64,000 bases of DNA from the NCBI GenBank assembly GCA_017458185.1, contig JAFTFY010000031.1, forward strand, positions 1 to 64,000. The letters run 5' to 3'. Below the pieces are notes generated by a model. It searched no databases, had not been told where the DNA came from, and saw only the letters and a list, made by a program, of their open reading frames with translations. Shown here one piece after another: positions 1 through 8,835 of this stretch (its first letter is position 1; every line of letters begins with the position of its first letter). The stretch comes from Neisseriaceae bacterium. GTDB lineage: Bacteria > Pseudomonadota > Gammaproteobacteria > Burkholderiales > Neisseriaceae. The translations under genes and the position numbers were made by a program.

Positions 1-61
1 GGATCGAACTGCCCACACACGGAATTTCAGTCCGTTGCTCTACCGTCTGAGCTATCTTGCC
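1..61 (-). tRNA. tRNA-Phe (GAA), 3' end cut off by the window edge
   Basis: On the minus strand the sequence begins GGCAAGATAGCTCAG and has a five-base-pair anticodon stem (ACGGA/TCCGT) closing the loop CTGAAAT, so the anticodon is GAA. The D arm and the start of the T arm (GTTCGATCC) are visible. The 3' acceptor strand lies beyond position 1. The identity rests on the anticodon and on the neisserial-type 5' half. Confidence 0.93.
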
Positions 62-78
62 ATCAATGTTTCTCTGAC

Positions 79-155
<77 letters not shown>

Positions 156-423
156 TCAGTGAAAGGTTGAAATTATATAAGTTATAGAGAATGCTGTCAA
201 GTATATATATTATCAGGCTTTCAGGGTATAATAGTGTGCTTGAAACCTTGTCAAAAAAGGCTTTGAGGCAGCCTGAAACATAAGTAAAGATATTCTTAAT
301 ATAAAAAGTTTTTATATTTCATATAGTTATATTTTTTCAGGCAGCCTGAAACACATTTGTGTCAGGTTTCGCTTCGCGTGCAAGTTGTTGCATTATGTTT
401 CATCAACCTTTCGGAGAACGATT
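156..423. other. Intergenic region between the tRNAs and the acyl-CoA dehydrogenase gene, with two DUS
   Basis: AT-rich DNA upstream of divergent transcription units. It contains two uptake-sequence copies (about 268 and 340). A GGAG ribosome-binding site at 414-417 sets the start of the following gene at 424. I see no other gene in it. Confidence 0.6.
268..284. repeat. DNA uptake sequence (representative of about 65 copies)
   Basis: AGGCAGCCTGAA (AG-kingDUS) or, on the other strand, AGGCTGCCTGAA (AG-simDUS). Other copies start near 340, 2284, 3484, 4299, 4852, 5042, 6050, 6136, 6838, 9336, 10870, 12848, 13153, 15585, 15728, 20280, 21027, 23585, 24413, 26392, 27725, 27857, 29672, 30625, 30720, 33160, 33525, 34347, 35126, 36439, 38306, 38662, 39139, 39250, 39897, 44100, 44214, 44350, 44410, 44512, 46232, 46958, 47475, 47655, 48347, 49230, 50190, 52520, 52561, 52710, 54456, 55092, 57763, 57926, 58600, 59474, 60651, 61260, 61392, 62345, 62405 and 63438. 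Most are extended to TTTCAGGC-A/T-GCCTGAAA. Confidence 0.93.
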
Positions 424-2205
424 ATGGATAATTATCAACCGCCCATTGATGACTTGCGGTTCGCTATTCGCACACACGGCGTATTAGACGAAGTTTTGGC
501 TTTGCCTGGCAACGAAGAATTAGACCCCGATACAGTCGATTCGATTTTGGAAGAAGCAGGCAAATTTGCCGCTGATTTGTGGGGACAAAGCAATGAAATC
601 GGCGATAAAGACGGTGCGAAATTCAAAGACGGCAAGGTGCTGACGAACGATAAATTGCGTGAAGCATACCAAGCGTTTTGCGAAGCAGGTTGGATTTCTT
701 TGCACGCACCGTTGGAATTTGGCGGTCAAAATTTGCCGCACATTGTTTCTGCCGCCTGCGATGAGTTGTGGGATTCGGGCAATTTGGCTTTGTCGCTTTT
801 GCCGATGTTAAGTAACGGAGCAATGGCGTCCATCGCACGGCACGGCGATGAACACTTAAAAAATCTTGTGTTAGAAAAAATGGTTACAGGCGAATGGTCT
901 GGCACCATGAACTTAACAGAGCCGCAAGCAGGTTCGGATTTGTCGTTTGTGGCAACCAAAGCCGTGCCAGAGGGCGACCATTATTTAATTTCAGGTCAAA
1001 AAATCTTCATCACTTGGGGCGACCACGATTTGTGCAATAACATTATCCACTTGGTTTTGGCTCGCTTGCCTGACGCACCTGCTGGCAGTCGCGGTATTTC
1101 CTTGTTTGTTGTGCCGAAATTTCACTTGGAGGGTGATAATGTCGGCGAATTTAACAATGTAAATTGCGTGTCGATTGAACACAAAATGGGCATTCACGGC
1201 TCGCCCACTTGCGTGATGGAGTTTGATCAAGCAAAAGGCTATATCATTGGCGAACCCAACAAAGGCTTGCGTTATATGTTCACTATGATGAACCACGCAC
1301 GCTTGAATGTAGGCATTGAAGGACACGCCGTTGCCGAACGGGCGTTCCAGCACGCACGCGAATACGCCATACAACGCATTCAAAGTATTGATGTGGCAAA
1401 AAAATCCGACAAAGCCGTGCCGATTATTCAGCACCCAGATGTTCGCCGTATGTTGTTGGTGCAGAAAACCACACTGCAAGCACAACGCGCTATGTACTTA
1501 ATGACCGCGTCCCTGTTAGACAAAGCCGCTCATCACCCCAACCCAGACGAAGCCGCACAATGTCAAAGAATGGCAGAGTTTATGGTGCCGATTATCAAAG
1601 CATTCTGCACCGAAAACGGCGTAACACTCACCAACTTGGCTTTACAATGCTTTGGCGGTATGGGTTATATCGAAGAAACAGGTGCGTCTCAATTTGTGCG
1701 TGATGTCCGCATTACCCCGATTTACGAAGGCACCAACGGCATTCAAGCGTTAGACTTATTAGGCAGAAAAACCAATGCTGATAAGGGTGCAACCGCTAAT
1801 CTCTTTATGAAACGCATTGAACGCTATGCCGAACAGTTGGAAGATTTAATGCCTGTGGAAGCCTTACAAATTCAAAAAGGCTTAATCACCGTGAAACACT
1901 GCATTCAAGGTTTAATCGCCCTGTTTAACGCACACGAAATCGAAAAAGCCGCCGCAGGCAGTATTCCGTATTTAATGATGATGGGCACGATGATCGGTGC
2001 AGGCGAAATGGCAAAAGCCTGTATGTACGCCAAACGGGCATTGAACGACCCCGACAACGCCATGCTCTCGCCCGATTTCTACCGCCGCAAAATCGAAACC
2101 GCCAAAGTGTATTTCGATTATGTGCTGCCGCAGGTTAATTCTTACACCACAAGAATTTTGGAAGGTGCAGACGCAATCTTGTCGATTGATCCGTATGAAA
2201 TCTAA
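424..2205 (+). CDS. Acyl-CoA dehydrogenase family protein, large DmdC-like type
   Basis: A 593-residue FAD-dependent acyl-CoA dehydrogenase that would introduce a trans-2 double bond into an acyl-CoA thioester. Visible are the FAD/substrate stretch around residues 155-200 (WSGTMNLTEPQAGSDL, then ISGQKIFITWGDHD) and the catalytic region PIYEGTNGIQALDLLGRK near residue 455, where the Glu of YEGTNG is the expected base. The length of about 590 and the extra C-terminal helical region match the DmdC-like class (acetyl-CoA dehydrogenase-like C-terminal domain) rather than 380-residue short-chain enzymes. I chose the ATG at 424, not the in-frame ATG at 385, because GGAG lies 7 bases upstream of it. 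The natural substrate cannot be told from sequence. It is followed by a terminator and stands as its own unit. Confidence 0.9.
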   Translation: MDNYQPPIDDLRFAIRTHGVLDEVLALPGNEELDPDTVDSILEEAGKFAADLWGQSNEIGDKDGAKFKDGKVLTNDKLREAYQAFCEAGWISLHAPLEFGGQNLPHIVSAACDELWDSGNLALSLLPMLSNGAMASIARHGDEHLKNLVLEKMVTGEWSGTMNLTEPQAGSDLSFVATKAVPEGDHYLISGQKIFITWGDHDLCNNIIHLVLARLPDAPAGSRGISLFVVPKFHLEGDNVGEFNNVNCVSIEHKMGIHGSPTCVMEFDQAKGYIIGEPNKGLRYMFTMMNHARLNVGIEGHAVAERAFQHAREYAIQRIQSIDVAKKSDKAVPIIQHPDVRRMLLVQKTTLQAQRAMYLMTASLLDKAAHHPNPDEAAQCQRMAEFMVPIIKAFCTENGVTLTNLALQCFGGMGYIEETGASQFVRDVRITPIYEGTNGIQALDLLGRKTNADKGATANLFMKRIERYAEQLEDLMPVEALQIQKGLITVKHCIQGLIALFNAHEIEKAAAGSIPYLMMMGTMIGAGEMAKACMYAKRALNDPDNAMLSPDFYRRKIETAKVYFDYVLPQVNSYTTRILEGADAILSIDPYEI

Positions 2206-2224
2206 TTGTTATTATGCTTAAAAC

Positions 2225-2252
2225 AACGCCTTGCATGTGCAGGGCGTTTTTT
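2225..2252 (+). terminator. Rho-independent terminator of the acyl-CoA dehydrogenase gene
   Basis: A ten-base-pair stem (ACGCCTTGCA / TGCAGGGCGT, one G-T pair) with a two-base loop, followed by a run of six T. Confidence 0.8.
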
Positions 2253-2363
2253 AACTTCGCTTTATTCGCCCTACACTGTTTCAGGCAGCCTGAAAAAACA
2301 CTCCTTTTATTTTTATTTCGGCTTATAATCCGCCGCTTATATTTAACCGATAAGAGCATTAAA

Positions 2364-3476
2364 ATGTCCTTTTCACACTATATAGCCAACGCTCCGAAAC
2401 GCTTTTTTATTACTGCGTTTTCGGGTATGGCACAGGGTTTGTTTGTTACTTTAATTGCAGGCACAATTTTGGCACAAATTGCGGGCTGGATTGGTGCGGA
2501 TTATGCCGCTGGACACTTGCTTTCGCAACTTGCTGCCATTGCCAAAACCTTAATGGGAGCAGGCATTGGCGTGGGCATTGCTTATGCCTTGAATAAAGGT
2601 AAATTGCTGACTTTTATGGCTATGGTTGCAGGCTTGGCAGGGGCGTTTGCCGATCAACTCACAGCAAGCGGCGAGTTTTCGCAACTGATTTTGGGCAGAC
2701 CTGGTAACCCGATTGGGGCATATATTGTAACCATGTTGGTGGTGGAATTGGTTGCTTTATATGAAGGCAAAACCAAGTTAGATATTATCTTAATTCCTTT
2801 GGGGGCATTGTGTTTGACGGCGTTAGGCATTTATCTTGCCTTGCCGTTTATTTGGGCGGTTAATCAATTAGGCTTGGTGATTGCGATGGCAACGCATGCC
2901 GCTCCCTTGTTAATGGGCATAACCGTTGCGGTGATTATGGGTATTTTATTGACGCTGCCCACTTCGTCCGCCGCCATGTGGATTGCGGTTGCGACCCCCG
3001 TTTTAACGGCGTTTAACGCAGGCACGGTAGGGCAGGGCGAATATGACGCAATGCTACTTGCAGGCGGTGCAGCCACTGTGGGCTGTGCTTGTCATATGGT
3101 GGGTTTTGCGGTGGCAAGTTTCCGTGAAAACGGTGTCAGCGGTTTGATTTCGCAAGGTGTTGGCACAAGTATGTTACAAATTCCGAATGTCATGCGAAAA
3201 CCCATTATTCTGTTGCCGATGATTGTTTCATCAGCAATTTGCGGGGCGTTATCCACAACTGTTTTTATGCTTAAATGTGGTGCGGCAGGCGGCGGTATGG
3301 GCACCAGCGGCTTGGTTGGTGTGTTTGATTTACTCAATTTTTCGCAAGGTGCATTTTGTTTAACAGGCGTTGTTTTGCTAATGTTTATTCTGCCTGCCGT
3401 GTTAAATTGGTTTATTTCGGAATTGATGAGAAACAAAGGCTTGATTCAATTTGGCGATATGAAGTTAGATGATTAA
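2364..3476 (+). CDS. PTS-EIIC-like integral membrane protein (PTS_EIIC_2 type)
   Basis: A 370-residue, very hydrophobic protein with about ten membrane segments, rich in Gly and Ala (for example GMAQGLFVTLIAGTILAQIAGW and MGAGIGVGIAYALNKG). It resembles the neisserial proteins annotated as PTS transporter subunit IIC, a family found without the usual IIA/IIB partners. No IIA or IIB gene is next to it, so it may be a non-phosphorylating transporter or sensor. An upstream extension to 2214 is possible in frame but would run through the preceding terminator and a DUS. The ATG at 2364 gives the natural amphipathic start MSFSHYIANAPKRFF. The substrate is unknown. Confidence 0.75.
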   Translation: MSFSHYIANAPKRFFITAFSGMAQGLFVTLIAGTILAQIAGWIGADYAAGHLLSQLAAIAKTLMGAGIGVGIAYALNKGKLLTFMAMVAGLAGAFADQLTASGEFSQLILGRPGNPIGAYIVTMLVVELVALYEGKTKLDIILIPLGALCLTALGIYLALPFIWAVNQLGLVIAMATHAAPLLMGITVAVIMGILLTLPTSSAAMWIAVATPVLTAFNAGTVGQGEYDAMLLAGGAATVGCACHMVGFAVASFRENGVSGLISQGVGTSMLQIPNVMRKPIILLPMIVSSAICGALSTTVFMLKCGAAGGGMGTSGLVGVFDLLNFSQGAFCLTGVVLLMFILPAVLNWFISELMRNKGLIQFGDMKLDD

Positions 3477-3498
3477 AGCGTTTCAGGCAGCCTGAAAC

Positions 3499-4185
3499 TT
3501 AATCATCACCTTGCGGCAGTGTGGCGTTTTGCATTCTTTTTTTGATAATTTTTGTTTTATTTTTCAAGCGGTTGTTGTCTAAATGTTGTTGATAATAAAC
3601 GGGGCGTGTGGGCATGGATGCTAATTGTGCGGCTTCGTGTTGTGTTAAGTTGGCAGCGGATTTTTTGTAGTAATATTGTGCGGCGGCTTCCGCACCGAAC
3701 AAGCCTTCGCCCCATTCGATAATGTTCAAATACAAGGCTAAAATGCGTTCTTTGTCGGTTGTGGCTTCTAACATGGCGGTCATCACCGCTTCTTCGCCCT
3801 TGCGGACAAATGAGCGATTAGGGATTAAAAACAGGTTTTTGGCGGTTTGCTGGCTAATGGTTGAGCCGCCTGCTTTAATTTGACCTGTTTTTTTATTTTT
3901 CTTTGCCGCAGCCTGAATGCCTTGCCAGTCAAATCCGCTGTGTTGGGCAAATTTTGCGTCTTCGGCGGCAATAATGGCTTTTTTAAGGTGAATAGAAATA
4001 TTTTCGTAATCAACAGGTTGATATTGAATGGCTGTATTTTTAGGCGTGCGAGCGTGCATAAATACGGTTTTATGCGGATAAAACGCACGATAAAACAAAA
4101 TACTGCCAAAAGCGGCAATATTGATGCCCAGCACGATAAACAGCGGAATAAATATAACTATTTGAAATATATGTTTTATTTTCAT
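3499..4185 (-). CDS. mtgA: Monofunctional biosynthetic peptidoglycan transglycosylase
   Basis: A GT51 enzyme of 228 residues that polymerises lipid II into glycan strands at the outer face of the inner membrane. An N-terminal signal anchor (residues 1-30, MKIKHIFQIVIFIPLFIVLG) is followed by the family motifs: EDAKFAQHSGFDW with the catalytic Glu, then AGGSTISQQTAKNLFL, and later ALYLNIIEWGEGLFGAEAAAQYY. No transpeptidase domain follows, which separates it from class A PBPs. Its ATG overlaps the TGA of aroE (ATGA, 4183-4185), an arrangement common in beta-proteobacteria and a sign of translational coupling. Confidence 0.95.
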   Translation of the reverse strand: MKIKHIFQIVIFIPLFIVLGINIAAFGSILFYRAFYPHKTVFMHARTPKNTAIQYQPVDYENISIHLKKAIIAAEDAKFAQHSGFDWQGIQAAAKKNKKTGQIKAGGSTISQQTAKNLFLIPNRSFVRKGEEAVMTAMLEATTDKERILALYLNIIEWGEGLFGAEAAAQYYYKKSAANLTQHEAAQLASMPTRPVYYQQHLDNNRLKNKTKIIKKRMQNATLPQGDD

Positions 4186-4982
4186 TGTGTGCGTAATTTC
4201 TGTAAAACTTGTTCCATATCGGGCATAAAACCGTGCCATAAATGATACGACACTGCGGCTTGTCCGACTAACATGCCCAAGCCGTCTGCGGTGTTCAGGC
4301 AGCCTGAAAGGTGAGCCAACTGCATAAATGGCGTGGCGGTTTGGGCATACACCATATCGTAGGCTAATTGTGCGTTTTTGAAAATAGCAGGCGGAAGATT
4401 AGGGCTGCTTCCTGAAAGCGATGCGGAAGTAGCATTGATAATAATATCAAAGTCTTGCGTGTTTAATTCGTCAAAAGTTAGGGCAGTAATATGAAATTGA
4501 TTTGCCAAGTTTTGGGCTTTGTTTGCCGTGCGATTGTGGATAAACACTTCTGCCCCCGCCTGTTGCAGTGGCAAAATCACGCCCCGAGCCGCTCCGCCTG
4601 CACCGATAAGCAACACTTTAACGCCGTTTTTTAGAGCGTTTAGGCGTTGTAAGTCCATTACCAAGCCTGCTCCGTCTGTATTATCACCTTTCCACTTGTT
4701 TTCAGGCAGCCTAATCAGCGTATTCACCGCCCCTGCGGCTTTTGCACGGTCAGACAGTTGCGAACACAAGGCAAATGCTTCTTCCTTACACGGCACGGTA
4801 ATATTCGCCCCCACGCCGCCGTCTTTGGCAAATTGTTGCACAGCGTCTTTCAGGCTGCCTGAAACCAAGCGTTTTTCATAAATTAAATCAATGCCTTGCT
4901 GTTTGGCAAAGCGTTGATGAATTTCAGGCGAACGGCTGTGGGCAATGGGATTGCCAAAAACGGCGAATAGGGGGGCAGTCAT
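4182..4982 (-). CDS. aroE: Shikimate dehydrogenase
   Basis: A 266-residue NADPH-dependent enzyme reducing 3-dehydroshikimate to shikimate in aromatic amino acid synthesis. The substrate-binding motif SRSPEIH (about 15-21), the catalytic Lys in NITVPCKEEAF (about 67) and the Rossmann motif GAGGAARGV (about 130) are all present. The ATG at 4982 gives MTAPLFAVFGNPIAHSRSP. The longer reading frame to 5111 would run into the divergent cdsA gene and a DUS. Two DUS are inside the gene, one read as SGCLNT near the C terminus and one giving VSGSLKD (about 60). It is coupled to mtgA. Confidence 0.95.
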   Translation of the reverse strand: MTAPLFAVFGNPIAHSRSPEIHQRFAKQQGIDLIYEKRLVSGSLKDAVQQFAKDGGVGANITVPCKEEAFALCSQLSDRAKAAGAVNTLIRLPENKWKGDNTDGAGLVMDLQRLNALKNGVKVLLIGAGGAARGVILPLQQAGAEVFIHNRTANKAQNLANQFHITALTFDELNTQDFDIIINATSASLSGSSPNLPPAIFKNAQLAYDMVYAQTATPFMQLAHLSGCLNTADGLGMLVGQAAVSYHLWHGFMPDMEQVLQKLRTQ

Positions 4983-5076
4983 TTTGTATAAAGTGTGATA
5001 AAAGTGGGCATTATAAACTATAATAGGGCGTTTTTTTGATTTCAGGCAGCCTGAAACTTGGATAAAGGATATTAAA

Positions 5077-6024
5077 TTGAAACAACGCATTATTTCCGCC
5101 CTGATTGCCATTCCATTATTTTTGGCAATTATTTTATTTGCACCGCAACCGATTTATTTGGCTTTTTGGCATTTGTGCATTATTGCCTGCTCGTATGAAT
5201 TTTTTAAAATTCGTGGGTTGTCGAAAATAAATTCGTTGATTTCTTCTGTAATTGTGGGCAGTATTACCCCTGTGATTTCTTATTTGTGGTTTTATACTCA
5301 TTTTCTTGCAATTATAAAAGATTTTATAATTTTGTTAATTCTTTGTTTGGCTGTTTTTGTTCTGATTATTTGGGTAATTATTATTCCATTGCTATTCAAA
5401 AAATACAATAAAAATCAAGAATATAAATGTAATAATAATTTATTATTTTTACTGTGGTTTTCTATTATTAGTTACTTTTATATGTTTGTACTTCAATTCC
5501 ATTCATCTACACATAGGTACTCATTATTGTCCGTACTCTTTATTATTTGGGCAAATGACGCAGGAGCATATTTTGTTGGTAAAGCAATCGGCAGACACAA
5601 ATTTTCTCCCATAATTAGCCCAAATAAAACTTGGGAAGGTTTTTTTGGCGGCATTGTTGTTGCTTTCATTGCACTCATGGTATTAAATATTCCAGTGTTA
5701 CATACCCTATGGTTGGAGCGTGGGATTACATATACCAGCAGTTATGCTTACGGTATGGAACTATATTCATATAGAGATAGTATTGGATTACATTTATTAC
5801 ATACTTTATTTAATGTTTTACTAATTTCTGTATTTGCTACTGTTGGCGATTTATTTCAAAGTATGCTCAAACGCATGGCAGGTGTAAAAGACAGTGGCAA
5901 TATTATGCCGGGACATGGCGGTGTGTTTGACCGCATTGACAGTTGGTTGGCAGTGGGAAGTGTGCAAGTTGCTATCACACATATTATTCTTTTATTTCTT
6001 TATGTTCGTTATGTCATATTTTAA
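5077..6024 (+). CDS. cdsA: Phosphatidate cytidylyltransferase (CDP-diacylglycerol synthase)
   Basis: A 315-residue membrane enzyme making CDP-diacylglycerol from phosphatidate and CTP for phospholipid synthesis. The signature SPNKTWEGFFGG (about 180-191) and the C-terminal block KDSGNIMPGHGGVFDRIDS (about 270-288) are clear. Translation appears to start at a TTG at 5077, with AAAGGA 8 bases upstream. The protein is longer than the roughly 265 residues usual in Neisseria. The extra length lies in an AT-rich middle portion with a hydrophilic loop (FKKYNKNQEYKCNNN). It is divergent from aroE. Confidence 0.93.
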   Translation: MKQRIISALIAIPLFLAIILFAPQPIYLAFWHLCIIACSYEFFKIRGLSKINSLISSVIVGSITPVISYLWFYTHFLAIIKDFIILLILCLAVFVLIIWVIIIPLLFKKYNKNQEYKCNNNLLFLLWFSIISYFYMFVLQFHSSTHRYSLLSVLFIIWANDAGAYFVGKAIGRHKFSPIISPNKTWEGFFGGIVVAFIALMVLNIPVLHTLWLERGITYTSSYAYGMELYSYRDSIGLHLLHTLFNVLLISVFATVGDLFQSMLKRMAGVKDSGNIMPGHGGVFDRIDSWLAVGSVQVAITHIILLFLYVRYVIF

Positions 6025-6227
6025 GTCAAAGAATAATACCAAATATCTTTCAGGCAGCCTGAAAATGCCGTGTTCTCTGTGTTCTTTGTGAGAGATAAAA
6101 ACTTTTAGGTAGGTACAAAGTTTCAATCAATTTTCAGGCAGCCTGAAAATTAAAACTGCATTGATAAGTTATGAATAACAGTTATACAATATCGCTGTCG
6201 CAATAAAAATAGAACAGGAGATAAAAA

Positions 6228-6458
6228 ATGACTACGCTCACACAGGCACAGAGAATGTCTGCCTATCGCCAAAAAATGCGTGATAGCGGTTTTCGTCAAA
6301 TTACCGCTTGGGTTTTGGATACGCGTAAAAAAGAAATTCAGGAGCAATTAAAGCAGGAATGTGAAGCCATTCGTAACCGTCAGACTGAAAAAGAAGATTT
6401 GGCGTTTTGTCATGCTCTTTTTGAAGAAAATGTGCCTGATGATTGGATTGGGCAATGA
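6228..6458 (+). CDS. MazE-family antitoxin (DUF3018 type)
   Basis: A 76-residue protein starting MTTLTQAQRMSAYRQKMRDSGFR, typical of the MazE-like antitoxins once called DUF3018. The N-terminal basic part should bind the operator. The acidic tail (EENVPDDWIGQ) is the kind of segment that wraps the toxin. A good ribosome-binding site (ACAGGAGA) lies 7 bases upstream. The stop TGA overlaps the toxin start (ATGA), so the two are translationally coupled. I infer autoregulation of the operon from family behaviour. Confidence 0.85.
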   Translation: MTTLTQAQRMSAYRQKMRDSGFRQITAWVLDTRKKEIQEQLKQECEAIRNRQTEKEDLAFCHALFEENVPDDWIGQ

Positions 6459-6775
6459 AACGCGGTGATATTGTTACAGTGGCATTAAGCGGCGATTACG
6501 GCAAGCCCAGACCCGCTGTTGTTGTTCAAAATGATAAAGTATCATTAGATAGTCTTATTCTTTGCTTAATCACTTCTGATGTGAAAACAAGTCAGTTTAG
6601 GGTGTTTGTTGAGCCGTCCAAAGAAACAGGATTACAAAAAATTTCCCAAGTGATGACCGATAAAATAATGACCATACCCAAAAGCAAAATAGGCAAACCG
6701 TGTGGTTTTTTGTCTGCTGAAAAAATGAAAGAAATTGAAAAAGCCTTGCTCTTGGTTTTAGGCTTTACGGATTAA
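6455..6775 (+). CDS. MazF/PemK-family endoribonuclease toxin
   Basis: A 106-residue toxin with the family N terminus MKRGDIVTVALSGDYGKPRPAVVVQND, where the RGD..V and KPRPAVV elements form the ribonuclease core, and the later block QVMTDKIMTIPKSKIG. These proteins cleave single-stranded RNA at short sequences when the antitoxin is degraded. The ATG at 6455 overlaps the antitoxin stop. The in-frame ATG at 6443 would lengthen the overlap and spoil the usual N terminus. A strong terminator follows at 6794-6820. Confidence 0.92.
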   Translation: MKRGDIVTVALSGDYGKPRPAVVVQNDKVSLDSLILCLITSDVKTSQFRVFVEPSKETGLQKISQVMTDKIMTIPKSKIGKPCGFLSAEKMKEIEKALLLVLGFTD

Positions 6776-6793
6776 AAATAATTGTGTTAGCCC

Positions 6794-6820
6794 AAAAACG
6801 CCGTTTTCGGCGTTTTTTTT
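6794..6820 (+). terminator. Terminator of the MazE/MazF operon
   Basis: Perfect stem AAACGCCG / CGGCGTTT around a TTTT loop, ending in eight T. Confidence 0.88.
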
Positions 6821-6862
6821 GATGAACAATATTTTTCAGGCAGCCTGAACCATGTTTTCCCC

Positions 6863-6891
6863 TTGACTGTATGCTTAAACTGCGTTATTGT
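6863..6891 (+). promoter_or_regulatory. Probable sigma-70 promoter of ilvBN
   Basis: TTGACT at 6863-6868, a 17-base spacer and TATTGT at 6886-6891. It would give a leader of about 160 bases before ilvB. The leader contains a stem TGTTTAGA / TCTAAACA (about 6951-6990), but I see no leader peptide rich in Ile, Val or Leu codons, so classical attenuation is not supported. Confidence 0.5.
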
Positions 6892-7059
6892 TAGCGTTTT
6901 TCCTTAACCGATTATCAACCCGACATACGGGGACAGGTAGTGAAATTTCGGTGTTTAGAAAAACGCGTACCTTAAATCGTTGTTCTCTAAACAGCACAAA
7001 AATGCGGCGAAAATTTTTCTGCGGTCAGTTTGTCGGCCTGATTATGAAAGGTCTTTTAT

Positions 7060-8835
7060 ATGCAAATTTCTGGTGCACATATTATTGTGCAAAGTCTTAA
7101 AGCCGAAGGCGTGGAGTATGTTTTCGGTTATCCAGGCGGCTCGGTTTTAGAAATCTATGACGCTATTTTTCAACAAAAAGCATTCCGCCATATTTTGGTT
7201 CGCCACGAACAAGCCGCCGTGCATGCGGCAGACGCTTATGCGCGTGCGTCTGGCAAAGTGGGCGTGGTGCTGGTTACTTCGGGGCCAGGTGCGACAAACG
7301 CGGTTACAGGCATTGCTACCGCTAATTCCGACTCCATTCCTTTGGTGATTATCTCGGGGCAGGTTGGCACAACCGCTGTGGGCACGGACGCTTTCCAAGA
7401 AGTCGATACCGTAGGCGTTACTCGTCCTTGTGTGAAACACAATTTCTTGGTAACCGATGTCGGCAAATTAGCCGAAACCATTAAAAAAGCGTTTTATATC
7501 GCGGCGTCTGGTCGTCCTGGCCCTGTGGTGATTGATATTCCCAAAGATGTAACGCAGGCGTTAAGCAAGTTTTCTTATCCGCAAGAAACGCCGTTTATTC
7601 GTTCCTATCAGCCTGTGGTGCAGGGGCATATCGGGCAGATTAAAAAAGCGGTGCAAATGTTGTCTGCCGCCAAACGCCCTGTGGTGTATTTTGGTGGCGG
7701 CGTGGTGTTGGGCAATGCGTCAGGCGAACTCACGGAACTCGTGCGTTTAATGCAATCGCCTACCGTTGCCACTTTAATGGGCTTGGGTGCGTATCCGTGT
7801 GATGACCGTCAGTTTTTGGGTATGGTGGGCATGCACGGCTCGTATGAAGCGAATCTTGCCATGCAAAACGCCGATGTGGTGTTGGCTGTGGGGGCAAGAT
7901 TTGACGACCGTGTGGTGTCTGTGCCTGAAAAATTCTTGGCGGTAGCCAAAAAGATTATTCATATTGATGTTGATCCGTCATCAATCGCCAAACGGGTTAA
8001 AGTTGATGTGCCGATTGTCGGCGATGTGAAAGCCGTTTTGGGTGCGATTGTTGCTCAATGGAAAGAGCAGAAACACACCGCTAATCCCGCTGTGGAAAAA
8101 TGGTGGAAACAAGTCGAAGAATGGCGTTCGCAAAACTGCCTGTGGTTTGATGAGACAAGCGAAATCATCAAACCGCAATTTGTGGTGCAAACTTTGGCAA
8201 AATTGACGAATAATCAAGCAGTGGTTACTTCCGATGTGGGACAGCACCAAATGTTTGCCGCACAATATTACCCATTCACCCGTCCGCGTCAGTGGTTAAA
8301 TAGTGGCGGTCTTGGCACAATGGGTGTAGGCTTGCCATACGCAATGGGTGCGAAGTTAGCCCTGCCCAAAGAAGATGTCTTCTGCATTACAGGCGAGGGT
8401 TCGATTCAAATGAATATTCAGGAACTCGGTACTTGTTATCAATACCGTATTCCTGTGAAAATTTTGAATTTGAATAACGGCTATTTAGGTATGGTGCGAC
8501 AATGGCAAGAGTTTTATTATGCCGATCGCTATTCGGAAAGTTATATGGACGCACTGCCTGATTTTGTTAAACTTGCCGAAGCGTATCACCATGTGGGTAT
8601 GCGGATTGAAAAATCGTCCGATGTGGAAGGTGCCATCAAAGAAGCGATTGCCATTAAAGATAAATTAGTGTTTATGGACTTTATCATCGACCGCAAAGAA
8701 ACCGTTTTCCCGATGGTGGGCAACGGCAAAGGCTTGGACGAAATGCTCTTGCCGCCGCATATGCGTAAAAAAGCCGCAGACGCAGCCGTGCATAGCGTTA
8801 CCGACAGAAACTACGACAAACGGAGTGTGCCATAA
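7060..8835 (+). CDS. ilvB: Acetolactate synthase, large (catalytic) subunit
   Basis: A 591-residue ThDP- and FAD-dependent enzyme condensing two pyruvates to acetolactate (or pyruvate with 2-oxobutyrate), the first common step to Val, Leu and Ile. The catalytic Glu is in VRHEQAAVHAADAYARASG (about residue 47). The ThDP/Mg site is GEGSIQMNIQELGTC...NLNNGYLGMVRQWQE (about 445-485). It starts at the ATG at 7060 after AAAGG. Its stop TAA shares one base with the ilvN start (TAATG at 8833-8837). The isozyme could equally be named ilvI; the symbol is by family convention. Confidence 0.95.
   Translation: MQISGAHIIVQSLKAEGVEYVFGYPGGSVLEIYDAIFQQKAFRHILVRHEQAAVHAADAYARASGKVGVVLVTSGPGATNAVTGIATANSDSIPLVIISGQVGTTAVGTDAFQEVDTVGVTRPCVKHNFLVTDVGKLAETIKKAFYIAASGRPGPVVIDIPKDVTQALSKFSYPQETPFIRSYQPVVQGHIGQIKKAVQMLSAAKRPVVYFGGGVVLGNASGELTELVRLMQSPTVATLMGLGAYPCDDRQFLGMVGMHGSYEANLAMQNADVVLAVGARFDDRVVSVPEKFLAVAKKIIHIDVDPSSIAKRVKVDVPIVGDVKAVLGAIVAQWKEQKHTANPAVEKWWKQVEEWRSQNCLWFDETSEIIKPQFVVQTLAKLTNNQAVVTSDVGQHQMFAAQYYPFTRPRQWLNSGGLGTMGVGLPYAMGAKLALPKEDVFCITGEGSIQMNIQELGTCYQYRIPVKILNLNNGYLGMVRQWQEFYYADRYSESYMDALPDFVKLAEAYHHVGMRIEKSSDVEGAIKEAIAIKDKLVFMDFIIDRKETVFPMVGNGKGLDEMLLPPHMRKKAADAAVHSVTDRNYDKRSVP

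Noticed and set aside
991..1485. 164-residue minus-strand reading frame inside the acyl-CoA dehydrogenase gene
   Set aside because: It mirrors a well-supported gene, has no ribosome-binding site, and its composition (many His and Cys) is that of antisense translation.
6888..7100. 70-residue reading frame upstream of ilvB as a leader peptide
   Set aside because: It overlaps the ilvB start, lacks runs of Ile, Val or Leu codons and has no ribosome-binding site.
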